From: Bacteroidales bacterium
Lineage (GTDB): Bacteria > Bacteroidota > Bacteroidia > Bacteroidales > FEN-979
DNA length: 44,920 nucleotides
Assembly: GCA_023231065.1 (NCBI GenBank)
Contig: JALNWE010000022.1
Coordinates: forward strand, 1 to 44,920
Direction of reading: 5' to 3'
Part shown: positions 1-8,632 of the stretch, piece after piece
Layout of the letters: each line of letters opens with the position of its first letter
How positions within the stretch are numbered: the stretch's first letter is position 1
Program-made: the position numbers and the translations under genes
Notes under the pieces: generated by a model
Seen by the model: the letters and a program-made list of their open reading frames with translations, nothing else
Database searches by the model: none
Told to the model about the DNA's origin: nothing

Positions 1-2
1 AG

Positions 3-1142
3 CAGATGCTTGAATTGGTAGATCCCAAATTCAGAAATTCAATCAAGATCGGAATGGACACGGAGGGCCCTTTTTACGACAGGGATGGGGCCCGTCAAAG
101 TTGGGAAATGCACAATTTTTACCATACAATCCTTGCCGCGAGCGTCACGATTTTAAATAAGATTAAGGCTGAAGTTTATAATGCTGAATTTGATGTGATC
201 AATAACCTTTACAGCTCCATTGATGCTTTAAATTTCAAATTCGACAGGATCCAGGCCAAAGTGATCCCGAAAAGCAGTTATGTTTTTTTAGGAGAGGAAT
301 ACCAGGCCGAAATCCTTGTGGGCGCTTACGATACCAAAGAGAACCCGGATGTCCGCTATATTCTTGGCTCCGATTCACTGACGCCTGCAAACTATAAAAA
401 TGCTACCCGGCTTGAAGGATCCGATGGTCTGGTGGTACTGAAACTCGGAGGATCTTCAGAAGGATTGAAAAAATTTGCAGGCATCATTAAAATCGTTAGC
501 CCGCTGGGAGATACTTTATCTTTCCATTTTAAGGATGAATTCATTGTAGCCAAACCTGCCATTACCATTTCACCGACCAAAATGAATGTTCTTTACATGG
601 GCGTTGACAATCCCATCGAGATCAGCGTCCCGGGAGGCCCCGAACGCATCATACCCTCCATCTCAACAGGAAGTATCCGCTTACAGGGAAAAGAATGGAT
701 CGTATCAAACCTTACTTCCGCTTCCGGGGCCAGAGAAGCAATGATCAGTGTAAACGCCGTATTTTCCGGAAAAACAAAGAATATGGGTTCCTATAAATGC
801 CGGCTTAAAACCGTACCTGATCCGATCATTAAAATAGCCGGTAAAAATGAAGGGTACATTTCAAAAAATTTACTTCTGGCAAGCCCATTCCTGGTCCCCG
901 AGATGATTGCGGGATTCGATTTTGATCTTAAATACACCGTCACTTCCTTTGTTTTTTCAACCTCTACTTCTGCTGGTGAAGGAACCGATGTTAAAGTTCA
1001 GGGGAACCGCCTCACGCCGGAAATCCTGAAAGCCATCAGCAATGCCCGGAAGAACCAGCGTATCTGGTTCGACGATATTTATGTAAAGGGCCCCGATGGT
1101 ACGCGTAAAGTAAATACAAACCTTAGTTTGAAACTGAATTGA
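3..1142 (+). CDS. gldM: Gliding motility / type IX secretion protein GldM, 3' part
   Basis: C-terminal part of GldM, the inner-membrane-anchored protein that with GldL forms the proton-driven motor of the type IX secretion system and reaches across the periplasm to the GldK/GldN ring. About 379 residues are visible; the family is usually a little over 500, so the N-terminal membrane helix and first periplasmic part lie before the window. The frame is already open at the left edge, so the ATG at position 6 is most likely an internal methionine. The visible part is a chain of beta-rich domains without membrane segments, as expected for the periplasmic D2-D4 region. The next gene starts 16 bases later and is gldN, the standard gldKLMN order, which strongly supports the call. 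Confidence 0.9.
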   Translation, partial: QMLELVDPKFRNSIKIGMDTEGPFYDRDGARQSWEMHNFYHTILAASVTILNKIKAEVYNAEFDVINNLYSSIDALNFKFDRIQAKVIPKSSYVFLGEEYQAEILVGAYDTKENPDVRYILGSDSLTPANYKNATRLEGSDGLVVLKLGGSSEGLKKFAGIIKIVSPLGDTLSFHFKDEFIVAKPAITISPTKMNVLYMGVDNPIEISVPGGPERIIPSISTGSIRLQGKEWIVSNLTSASGAREAMISVNAVFSGKTKNMGSYKCRLKTVPDPIIKIAGKNEGYISKNLLLASPFLVPEMIAGFDFDLKYTVTSFVFSTSTSAGEGTDVKVQGNRLTPEILKAISNARKNQRIWFDDIYVKGPDGTRKVNTNLSLKLN

Positions 1143-1158
1143 AAAAGAAGGAAAAATT

Positions 1159-2016
1159 ATGAAAAATGTTCATTTCCTTGTTTTATCCTTACTCTTTATA
1201 GTAAGTTTGAAGTTTTCATCCCAGGCACAGGTGATGGAAGGCGCCCCCAGGGATGGCGTATATGATAAAACAGCCATAACCCAGGTGCAACCCATTGCAT
1301 ATCCTTATCTCAGGGAAGCTGATGTTATATGGACCCGGCGGATATGGCGGATTATTGATATGAGGGAAAAGATGAACCAACCCTTTTATTTTCCTGAAAA
1401 ACCACAGAACAACTGGCGCAGCTTTGTCCAGATCCTATATGACGGGCTCCGGGAAGGGACCATCACCGCTTATTCCAACGAATCAGATCAATTTCTGGTT
1501 CCCCTTAAATTTACCGAGCTCCAGGATAAATTAGAGCGGATCGATTCAGTTCGCCTTCCAAGACCGGATAATCCCGATATTCTTTACGATACTGTCATTA
1601 AAAACGAGTTCGATCCGGCTAATGTTAAAAAACTGAAAATAAAAGAAGATTATTATTTTGACAGGCAAAGGTCTGTTATGGAAGTCAGGATACTTGGAAT
1701 ATGCCCTGTGGTTGACGAGATTGATAAGACTACCGGCGAAAAACGATTCGAAAAAAATCTTTTCTGGGTTTATTTTCCCGAATGCCGCAATCTTTTTGCA
1801 AAGAATGAGATGTTCAATCTGAATAACGGTTCTGCCGGGCGATTAACTTACGACGATGTCTTTATGAAAAGGATCTTCTCAAGCTATATCTACAAAGAAG
1901 AAAACGTATATGATCGGGCCATCAATGAATATTCGGCAGGAGTTGATGCCTTGCTTGAAGCCGAAAAGGCAAAGAACAACCTTTTCGAATTCGAATCAAG
2001 CCTCTGGGAATATTGA
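1159..2016 (+). CDS. gldN: Gliding motility / type IX secretion protein GldN (PorN)
   Basis: GldN is a periplasmic component that forms a ring with the lipoprotein GldK under the outer membrane and contacts GldM; it is needed for type IX secretion. The 285-residue product begins with a signal peptide (residues 1-24, hydrophobic core LVLSLLFIVSL, likely cleavage after SQAQ). It keeps the family's Trp/Arg-rich early segment (VIWTRRIWRIIDMREKMN, about residues 55-72) and the later ICPVVDE...FWVYFPECR segment. It is somewhat shorter than well-known GldN/PorN proteins, the difference being at the C-terminus. It follows gldM by 16 bases and is followed by a strong hairpin, so it is the last gene of the gld operon. 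Confidence 0.92.
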   Translation: MKNVHFLVLSLLFIVSLKFSSQAQVMEGAPRDGVYDKTAITQVQPIAYPYLREADVIWTRRIWRIIDMREKMNQPFYFPEKPQNNWRSFVQILYDGLREGTITAYSNESDQFLVPLKFTELQDKLERIDSVRLPRPDNPDILYDTVIKNEFDPANVKKLKIKEDYYFDRQRSVMEVRILGICPVVDEIDKTTGEKRFEKNLFWVYFPECRNLFAKNEMFNLNNGSAGRLTYDDVFMKRIFSSYIYKEENVYDRAINEYSAGVDALLEAEKAKNNLFEFESSLWEY

Positions 2017-2043
2017 TATGGTTTAACGATAAAAAATTGTCTG

Positions 2044-2070
2044 AAAAACTCTCCCCAAAGGAGAGTTTTT
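2044..2070 (+). terminator. Intrinsic terminator after gldN
   Basis: Perfect 11-base stem (AAAAACTCTCC paired with GGAGAGTTTTT) around a five-base loop, beginning 27 bases after the gldN stop codon. The A/T flanks make it potentially bidirectional. It separates the gld operon from the recG promoter just downstream. Confidence 0.85.
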
Positions 2071-2093
2071 CTGTTTTTACGGCCTAAATACCT

Positions 2094-2101
2094 TATTTTT
2101 G
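2094..2101 (+). promoter_or_regulatory. Bacteroidota -7 promoter element for recG
   Basis: TATTTTTG fits the TAnnTTTG -7 consensus of the Bacteroidota housekeeping sigma factor. It lies between the gldN terminator and recG and ends 23 bases before the ATG at 2125. A T-rich stretch at 2074-2078 sits roughly where the -33 element belongs but is a poor match. Confidence 0.6.
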
Positions 2102-2124
2102 TTTGGTATGGCTTGAATAACGAT

Positions 2125-4227
2125 ATGGCTGTTACATTTTTAGAAACCCCGGTTGAATACCTTAAAGGTGTGGGCCCGGCCAGGGCCGGAATGCTGAAAA
2201 AAGAGCTACAGATCTTCACTTTTGGGGATTTGCTGACTTTTTTCCCTTTCCGTTATGTGGACCGGAGTAAATTTTACCGCATCTCAGAGATTAAAGATGA
2301 AAACGCTTTTATCCAGATCAAAGCTCAGATCGCGCATATCCAGATTGTCGGCTCTCCCCGGAATCAACGCCTCATCGCCACGGTCAGCGACGATAGCGGA
2401 GAGATCGATCTGGTATGGTTCCATGGAATAAAATGGATAGAGGAAAAACTGATCCCATTGCAGGAATATATTATCTTCGGGAAACCCGCACTTTTTAATG
2501 GTCGCTTTAATATTCCCCATCCCGATCTGGAGGTCCCTTCAATCGAACCCTTACCGCTGAATGAGACGATCCGGCCCGTGTATAGTTCTACCGAGAAGTT
2601 AAAGTCAAAGGGCCTTGATTTTAAGGGTATAGGCAAACTGATAAAAACCCTTATGCTGAATGACCGGTTCCATGTTCCCGAGAATCTCACTACGGAAATC
2701 ATGAAACCTCTCCATTTATTAAGTCGTCAGGAGGCCTTTGTAAATATTCATTTTCCTCAAAGTCCGGAATTGCTTTCAAAGGCACAGGCCCGGTTAAAGT
2801 TTGAAGAGTTATTCTTTATCCAGTTACGGTTGGCAAGGCAACGGGCTGGCAGGCTACAAAAACAAACAGGACTGCCTTTTTTGAAAGTAGGGGATTATGT
2901 AAACGGGTTTTACCATCATCATTTATCCTTCGAACTGACACGGGCACAAAAGAGGGTTATCAAAGAGATACGCGCCGACCTTGGATCGGGGAATCAGATG
3001 AACCGGTTGCTTCAGGGAGATGTGGGAAGTGGAAAAACCCTGGTTGCGCTTATGACGATGCTCATCGCCCTGGATAACGGCTGCCAATGTTGCCTGATGG
3101 CCCCCACCGAAATTCTTGCCAATCAGCATTATCAGACCATTTCACAAATGTTAGCCGGGATGGACATAAACGTTCAGCTCCTTACCGGTTCAACCAAAAC
3201 AACCCGGCGGACTGTGATACGGGAAGGGCTTCTCGACGGGACAGTCAATCTGCTCATAGGGACCCATGCCCTTCTTGAAGAAAATGTCCGGTTCAAAAAA
3301 CTTGGGTTGGTTGTTATCGATGAACAGCACCGGTTTGGAGTGGCTCAAAGGGCAAAACTCTGGAAGAAGAATGTAATCCCCCCCCATGTACTGGTCATGA
3401 CAGCAACCCCAATTCCCCGGACATTGGCAATGACCCTCTATGGTGACCTTGATAATTCCGTGATCGATGAAATGCCCCCCGGACGAAAATCGGTCGTTAC
3501 GCGGCATATTTATGAATCCGACCGGTATAAGATATTTTCGTTTATCAGGGGAAAGATCAGGGAGGGAAGACAAATCTATATTGTATATCCCCTTATCCAG
3601 GAATCAGAAAGCCTGGACCTGCAAAACCTCGAGGACGGCTACCAGACGTTCCTGTCGGAATTCCCTCCTCCTTGTGTTGTTGGTATGCTTCACGGTCAGA
3701 TGAAACAACCGGAGAAAGATGCGGTAATGAGACGTTTTGTTGAAAATCGTATTCATATCCTGGTCTCAACGACTGTCATAGAAGTCGGAGTTGACGTTTC
3801 CAATGCTTCAGTAATGGTGATTGAGAATGCTGACAGGTTTGGGCTTTCCCAGTTACATCAGCTTCGTGGACGGGTTGGACGGGGAGGCAATCAATCATAT
3901 TGCATCCTGGTCAGTGGCCATGCGTTATCGGCGGAAGCGCGGAAAAGGATCACAACGATGGTGCGGACGACTGATGGATTTGAAATCGCCGAAACCGACC
4001 TGCAGATCAGGGGCCCCGGTGACCTCATGGGTACCCAGCAAAGCGGGATCCTGAACCTGCGGATCGCAGATATCGTTCGGGATGAAAAGATCCTTCACTA
4101 TGCCAGAAATCTGGCCAGTGATATCATCCGGGATGACCCTGCATTGACGCAGGAAAAAAATGACATTCTGGCACGTCATCTTCGCCATATCGACCAGCAA
4201 TCCCAAAATTGGGGCCTGATCTCTTAG
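2125..4227 (+). CDS. recG: ATP-dependent DNA helicase RecG
   Basis: RecG remodels stalled replication forks and Holliday junctions by double-stranded DNA translocation. The 700-residue product has the N-terminal wedge/OB region starting with the helix-hairpin-helix-like PVEYLKGVGPARAGML. It then carries superfamily 2 helicase motifs: Walker A GDVGSGKT (residues 298-305), motif II DEQH (399-402), motif III TATPIP, and motif VI QLRGRVGRG. The C-terminal GPGDLMGTQQSG segment is characteristic of RecG. The frame extends upstream to a TTG at 2113, but ATG 2125 gives the usual protein start and fits the promoter at 2094-2101. Length matches the family. Nothing looks damaged. Confidence 0.95.
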   Translation: MAVTFLETPVEYLKGVGPARAGMLKKELQIFTFGDLLTFFPFRYVDRSKFYRISEIKDENAFIQIKAQIAHIQIVGSPRNQRLIATVSDDSGEIDLVWFHGIKWIEEKLIPLQEYIIFGKPALFNGRFNIPHPDLEVPSIEPLPLNETIRPVYSSTEKLKSKGLDFKGIGKLIKTLMLNDRFHVPENLTTEIMKPLHLLSRQEAFVNIHFPQSPELLSKAQARLKFEELFFIQLRLARQRAGRLQKQTGLPFLKVGDYVNGFYHHHLSFELTRAQKRVIKEIRADLGSGNQMNRLLQGDVGSGKTLVALMTMLIALDNGCQCCLMAPTEILANQHYQTISQMLAGMDINVQLLTGSTKTTRRTVIREGLLDGTVNLLIGTHALLEENVRFKKLGLVVIDEQHRFGVAQRAKLWKKNVIPPHVLVMTATPIPRTLAMTLYGDLDNSVIDEMPPGRKSVVTRHIYESDRYKIFSFIRGKIREGRQIYIVYPLIQESESLDLQNLEDGYQTFLSEFPPPCVVGMLHGQMKQPEKDAVMRRFVENRIHILVSTTVIEVGVDVSNASVMVIENADRFGLSQLHQLRGRVGRGGNQSYCILVSGHALSAEARKRITTMVRTTDGFEIAETDLQIRGPGDLMGTQQSGILNLRIADIVRDEKILHYARNLASDIIRDDPALTQEKNDILARHLRHIDQQSQNWGLIS

Positions 4228-4245
4228 CGCGAAGATATTTATTAC

Positions 4246-4253
4246 TATCTTTG
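4246..4253 (+). promoter_or_regulatory. Bacteroidota -7 promoter element for pheT
   Basis: TATCTTTG, a full match to TAnnTTTG, ends 22 bases before the pheT ATG at 4276 and starts 19 bases after the recG stop. No convincing -33 element is visible upstream. Confidence 0.55.
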
Positions 4254-4275
4254 TTTTCTCAAACCGGCGCTGACA

Positions 4276-6741
4276 ATGAAAATTTCATATAATTGGCTTA
4301 AACTTTATCTGAATATCGACCTGTTACCTGACAAGGTGGCTGAATATCTGACCGGATGCGGACTGGAAGTAGAAAGCATGGAGCCCTTCTTTCCGGTGAA
4401 AGGTGGATTAAAAGGGATCGTTATCGGTGAGGTCCTGACCTGTGTAAAACATCCTGATTCCGATCACCTGAGCCTTACAACCGTTGATGTTGGCCAGGAG
4501 AAACCACTATCCATCGTTTGTGGCGCGCCGAATGTCGCTACCGGACAAAAAGTTCCGGTCGCGTTAACAGGGACAACCCTGTATTTCGCTGATAAGCCCC
4601 TGAAGCTGCAAAAGACAAAAATCCGTGGCGCCGTTTCGGAAGGGATGATTTGTGCTGAAGATGAGCTGGGATTAGGGACTTCCCATGACGGGATCATGGT
4701 CCTTGATCCTGCAACTCCGGTCGGGACACCAGCTGCCCGGTATTTCAATATAGAAGAAGATGTTGTATTTACCATTGGACTGACCCCAAACCGTAGCGAT
4801 GCCACTTCCCATTTTGGCGTGGCCCGCGATCTGGCGGCAGTGATCAACAATTCCGGACGAAAACATCCTTCTGTTTCAGGCCGGGTAAACCCTGTATTAC
4901 CTGACGTTTCAAACTTCAGGGTACAAAATCACAGCCGTCGCATTGATGTAATTATTGAGAATCAGGAAGGGTGTCCGCGATATACCGCCCTTACCGTTTC
5001 CGGGATAACCGTAAAAGAATCTCCGGCCTGGATACGAGACAAACTGAATGCGGTAGGTTTAAGGCCGATCAACAACGTGGTTGATGTTACCAATTTTATT
5101 CTGATGGAATTGGGACAACCCCTGCATGCTTTTGACTGTGACCGGATTATCGGAGATAAAGTCATCGTAAGGAATTATCCGGCCGGGACAAAATTTATCA
5201 CCTTGGATAATGTTGAACGGGAATTGACCGGTGAAGATATGATGATCTGCAATACCGTTGAACCTATGGTAATCGGTGGCGTTTTCGGCGGACTTAAATC
5301 GGGAGTAACACAGGAGACCACCAGCGTTTTCCTTGAAAGCGCATGTTTTGATCCCCGGCATATCCGTAAAACTGCCCGTCATCATGGATTACAAACAGAT
5401 GCTTCCTTCCGTTTTGAACGCGGAACCGATTACAACATAACAGAATACGCGTTGAAAAGGGCCGCCTTGCTTATTCAAGAACTTGCAGGGGGTCAAATAT
5501 CCTCGGAAATAGTAGATGTTTATCCGGCGCCATTCCCATCGCGGGAAGTTTTGGTTTCGTTCGTTAACATGGACAGGCTGATAGGAAAAGCGATTGACAG
5601 GGGAGTTGTTAAAGCTATCCTGAAAGACTTGGGGATGGACATACTCCGGGAAACGGAATCCCCGGCATGCCTTCAACTTTCCATTCCGGCCTTTAAATCG
5701 GATGTAACGCGTGAAGCCGACGTTATTGAAGAAATATTACGGGTTTACGGATACAACAATATTGAAATCCCACACGAAGTCAGGGCCTCCATATCTCATT
5801 ACAGGAAACCGGATCCCGAGAAAGTACAAAATTCGGTTTCGGAATTCCTTTCTGCCCAGGGATTTTATGAGATCATGAACAATTCGCTGACCCGATCGGC
5901 TTATTATAATAATAGTAGCGATTTCCAACCCGCCCTTTCTGTCAGGATACTTAACCCGGTAAGCAGGGACCTGGATGTCATGCGGCAGTCGCTGTTACAT
6001 GGCGCACTGGAAAGTCTGGTCTATAATCTTAACCGAAAACTTTCCGATCTGAAACTATATGAATTCGGAAAAACGTATACCTTATCCCAGGGTGGAATTG
6101 TTCCGGGTTATCTGGAAGAACAACACCTGTCCCTGCTGATAACCGGAAAGATCTCATCTGAAAACTGGAACAATACAGATAAACCGGTTGATTTTTACAC
6201 CCTGAAAGGTTTTATTGAAGCCTTGTTCTGTAAAATGTCAATCAATACCAGGAAATTGGTTATAGAACCTTTCCAATCGTCTCTTTTCATCAATGGTCTC
6301 CGTTATTCTGATGGCAACAACGAACTGTTGAAAATGGGTTTGCTGAGTAAATCATTGCTGCATTCCTTCGATTGTAAACAGGAAATATATTATGCAGAAT
6401 TGAATTGGGACCATTTGATGGCGCTATCGGTATCCGAAACCAGTTGTTGCGAGCTACCCAGATTTCCTGAAGTAAGGCGCGACCTTGCTTTATTGATTGA
6501 CCAGTCTGTCACTTTTTCCCAGATTGAAAAATTGTCATTCCGGACAGAAAAAAAATTACTCCGTCGCGTAGGATTGTTTGACGTTTTTGAGGGGGATAAA
6601 ATTGGAGCAGGGAAAAAATCGTATGCCCTGAGTTTTATCCTGCAGGATGAAGAAAAGACACTGACAGACAAGGAAATAGATAAAGCTATGGAACGGTTGA
6701 TAAAAGTTTTTATTACAACCTTTAATGCCCGGATCAGATAA
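4276..6741 (+). CDS. pheT: Phenylalanine--tRNA ligase beta subunit
   Basis: Beta chain of the (alpha-beta)2 phenylalanyl-tRNA synthetase, which charges tRNA-Phe; the beta chain handles tRNA binding and editing. The 821-residue product has all expected blocks: the N-terminal fragment with MKISYNWLKLYL, the EMAP/OB tRNA-binding domain (about 40-150, with HPDSDHLSLTTVDVG), the B3/B4 editing domain (GVGLRPINNVVDVTNFI-like segment), the B5 domain, the catalytic-like core, and a C-terminal FDX-ACB anticodon-binding domain (from ELPRFPEVRRDLALL to the end). Full length for the bacterial family. pheS is not in the window, as is common in Bacteroidota where the two genes are separated. Its end overlaps the upstream extension of the next frame, but the real neighbour starts 19 bases later. 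Confidence 0.96.
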   Translation: MKISYNWLKLYLNIDLLPDKVAEYLTGCGLEVESMEPFFPVKGGLKGIVIGEVLTCVKHPDSDHLSLTTVDVGQEKPLSIVCGAPNVATGQKVPVALTGTTLYFADKPLKLQKTKIRGAVSEGMICAEDELGLGTSHDGIMVLDPATPVGTPAARYFNIEEDVVFTIGLTPNRSDATSHFGVARDLAAVINNSGRKHPSVSGRVNPVLPDVSNFRVQNHSRRIDVIIENQEGCPRYTALTVSGITVKESPAWIRDKLNAVGLRPINNVVDVTNFILMELGQPLHAFDCDRIIGDKVIVRNYPAGTKFITLDNVERELTGEDMMICNTVEPMVIGGVFGGLKSGVTQETTSVFLESACFDPRHIRKTARHHGLQTDASFRFERGTDYNITEYALKRAALLIQELAGGQISSEIVDVYPAPFPSREVLVSFVNMDRLIGKAIDRGVVKAILKDLGMDILRETESPACLQLSIPAFKSDVTREADVIEEILRVYGYNNIEIPHEVRASISHYRKPDPEKVQNSVSEFLSAQGFYEIMNNSLTRSAYYNNSSDFQPALSVRILNPVSRDLDVMRQSLLHGALESLVYNLNRKLSDLKLYEFGKTYTLSQGGIVPGYLEEQHLSLLITGKISSENWNNTDKPVDFYTLKGFIEALFCKMSINTRKLVIEPFQSSLFINGLRYSDGNNELLKMGLLSKSLLHSFDCKQEIYYAELNWDHLMALSVSETSCCELPRFPEVRRDLALLIDQSVTFSQIEKLSFRTEKKLLRRVGLFDVFEGDKIGAGKKSYALSFILQDEEKTLTDKEIDKAMERLIKVFITTFNARIR

Positions 6742-6760
6742 GGTTGGTCCCCAATTTGTT

Positions 6761-7990
6761 ATGGATATACAATCTATAAAACAACGGTTTGGTATCATCG
6801 GCAATTCCCCGATTCTTGACCGTGCTATTGATATCGCCCGGCAGGTTGCTGCCACGGATATAACCGTCCTGATCAGTGGTGAGAGTGGGACAGGAAAAGA
6901 ATTTTTCCCCAAAATCATTCATCAGTTAAGCTCCCGTAAACATGGACCTTATATCGCGGTAAATTGTGGCGCCATCCCGGAAGGAACAATTGATTCTGAA
7001 TTATTTGGTCATGAAAAGGGATCGTTTACAGGAGCGCATGAAGCCAGGAAAGGATATTTTGAGGTAGTTGACGGGGGGACCATTTTTTTGGATGAAGTAG
7101 CCGAGTTGCCATTGGGGACACAGGTCCGATTGTTACGGGTTCTCGAATCAGGTGAATTCATCCGGGTCGGTTCTTCGAAAGTATTAAAAACCAATGTCCG
7201 GGTCGTTGGCGCTACAAACGTCAGTATTCCCGATGCCATTTCTACCGGGAAATTCAGACAGGATCTTTATTACCGGTTGAATACCGTTCCGATCCTGGTC
7301 CCACCTCTTCGCGAAAGGAAAGAAGATATCTACCTGCTGTTTAGGAAATTTGCATCGGATGATGCTGAAAAATACCGCATGCCGCCAGTTCAACTTGATG
7401 AGGGGGCCCGGCAGGTAATCACCAACTACCGGTGGCCGGGAAATATCCGTCAGCTGAAAAATCTTATTGAACAAATATCGATTATTGAAAAATCCCGGGA
7501 CATTGATGCCGCCACGATCACAAAATATCTGCCCGCGGGACAAACCAACGAACTTCCCGTCCTTTATAAAGGAGAGGATGCCAATAAGTTCAGTGAGAGA
7601 GAGTTGCTGTATAAAGTGTTGTTTGATATGAAAAAAGACATGAACGACCTGAAACAGCTGGTAATGAACCTGATGCAGAATGAAGATGATTTAAATGATA
7701 ACCTGGGCGAAAATACGCATCTCATCAAACGGCTTTACAAGGACGTTTCGGACGTCAAGGAACCTTCTCATCCCGTGATCGTTCATGAACAGGACAACGG
7801 GTTTAATAACCATGAACCCGTTCAGGAACCGGAAGAAATAGAGGAAAATTTATCCCTGCAAAAAAAAGAACGGGATTTCATTAAACGTGCTTTGACAAAG
7901 TATGAAGGAAAACGAAAAGACGCCGCCAAAGAGCTGGGGATTTCTGAACGTACACTATACAGGAAGATCAAGGAGTACAATCTGGAATAA
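6761..7990 (+). CDS. Sigma-54 interacting AAA+ transcriptional activator lacking a receiver domain
   Basis: Bacterial enhancer-binding protein that would open promoters for RpoN (sigma-54) holoenzyme. The 409-residue product starts almost directly with the AAA+ domain: Walker A GESGTGKE (residues 40-47), sigma-54 contact loop GSFTGA (87-92, a one-residue variant of GAFTGA), and Walker B FLDE (109-112). A predicted helical linker rich in D, E, N and K follows, then a Fis-type helix-turn-helix at the C-terminus (KDAAKELGISERTLYRKIKEYNL). There is no receiver or other N-terminal sensor, so activity may be set by expression or partners. ATG 6761 is preferred over ATG 6725, which lies inside pheT; MDIQSIKQRFGIIGNS is the usual start of this family. 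It lies directly upstream of the lptE-secG-groESL region. Its targets are unknown. Confidence 0.9.
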   Translation: MDIQSIKQRFGIIGNSPILDRAIDIARQVAATDITVLISGESGTGKEFFPKIIHQLSSRKHGPYIAVNCGAIPEGTIDSELFGHEKGSFTGAHEARKGYFEVVDGGTIFLDEVAELPLGTQVRLLRVLESGEFIRVGSSKVLKTNVRVVGATNVSIPDAISTGKFRQDLYYRLNTVPILVPPLRERKEDIYLLFRKFASDDAEKYRMPPVQLDEGARQVITNYRWPGNIRQLKNLIEQISIIEKSRDIDAATITKYLPAGQTNELPVLYKGEDANKFSERELLYKVLFDMKKDMNDLKQLVMNLMQNEDDLNDNLGENTHLIKRLYKDVSDVKEPSHPVIVHEQDNGFNNHEPVQEPEEIEENLSLQKKERDFIKRALTKYEGKRKDAAKELGISERTLYRKIKEYNLE

Positions 7991-8003
7991 ATGAAAATCA
8001 ACC

Positions 8004-8075
8004 ATTTACAAATGAGATTTACAAATTACGATTTACTTTTATCTCCTATCTCCCATTTTCCATCATTTATTATTT
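8004..8075. repeat. Degenerate 7-base-period repeat array (copy A) upstream of lptE
   Basis: The gap between the sigma-54 activator and lptE is filled with an A/T-rich tract in which similar units recur every seven bases. ATTTACAAAT appears at 8004 and 8017, ATCTCCT at 8041 and ATCTCCC at 8048, then ATTTTCC, ATCATTT and ATTATTT follow in the same phase. Read on the minus strand, 8019-8035 matches 16 of 17 bases of 9529-9545 before secG. Also on the minus strand, 8048-8064 matches 16 of 17 bases of 41731-41747. Function is unknown. It could be a decayed heptanucleotide microsatellite or a dispersed intergenic element. Confidence 0.6.
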
Positions 8076-8094
8076 TTAATTGGGCAGAGAGGGA

Positions 8095-8610
8095 ATGAAA
8101 AAAAGTTTATGGATACTTTTATTAGGGGTTGTCCTGATCAGCCAGTCGGCTTGCAGGGTCAGTTATACGTTTACAGGCGCCTCCATTTCGACCAATGTGA
8201 GGACCATATCTATTCCGAATATTCCCAACAATGCGCCCCTGGTTGTCCCCACCCTGTCAAGGACCATCACCGATGCCCTTCGCGATTATTTTACATCCCA
8301 GACAAACCTGATCCTTGTTGACCGCAACGGTGACCTGGACCTGGAAGGCGCCATTACCCAGTATGCTGTCCAGCCTGTGGCAATACAGGGCAATGAAACT
8401 GCAGCCATGAACCGATTGACGATCACCGTCAGTATGAAATTCTCCAATAAAACGGATCCGAAGCAAAATTGGGATTCCCCGGTTCAGTTTTCCCGGTACC
8501 TTGATTATTCCAGCTCAATGCAACTTTATGCCGTTCAGGAAAGCCTTATCGCCGGCATCACAGAGCAATTGGTACAGGATATATTTAACAAAGCAGTGGT
8601 TAACTGGTAA
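8095..8610 (+). CDS. lptE: LPS assembly lipoprotein LptE-like
   Basis: Small outer-membrane lipoprotein predicted to plug and stabilise the LptD barrel that inserts lipopolysaccharide into the outer membrane. The 171-residue product has a lipoprotein signal peptide with lipobox SAC and modified Cys at residue 20. It continues with the typical Bacteroidota LptE opening (CRVSYTFTGASI), an SIPN.PNNA segment and a GDLDLEGAI strand. ATG 8095 is preferred because the signal peptide then starts MKKSLW; the frame can be extended to TTG 8080, but this would put charged residues before the signal. A purine-rich GAGAGGG lies just upstream. LptE proteins diverge strongly, so the family call rests on this Bacteroidota pattern and on the neighbourhood (sigma-54 activator, TPR-like gene, secG). 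Confidence 0.85.
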   Translation: MKKSLWILLLGVVLISQSACRVSYTFTGASISTNVRTISIPNIPNNAPLVVPTLSRTITDALRDYFTSQTNLILVDRNGDLDLEGAITQYAVQPVAIQGNETAAMNRLTITVSMKFSNKTDPKQNWDSPVQFSRYLDYSSSMQLYAVQESLIAGITEQLVQDIFNKAVVNW

Positions 8611-8632
8611 TCCTTTAAACCAGGTAAATTCC

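Noticed and set aside
3190..3573. Long antisense frames inside recG, pheT, the hybrid kinase and mutB
   Set aside because: They are shadows of well-supported genes: no recognisable domains, no promoters or ribosome sites, and biased composition from the opposite strand.
6725..6760. Upstream ATG at 6725 as the start of the sigma-54 activator
   Set aside because: It lies within the pheT 3' end, and the residues it adds do not resemble the family; MDIQSIKQRFG from 6761 is the usual start.
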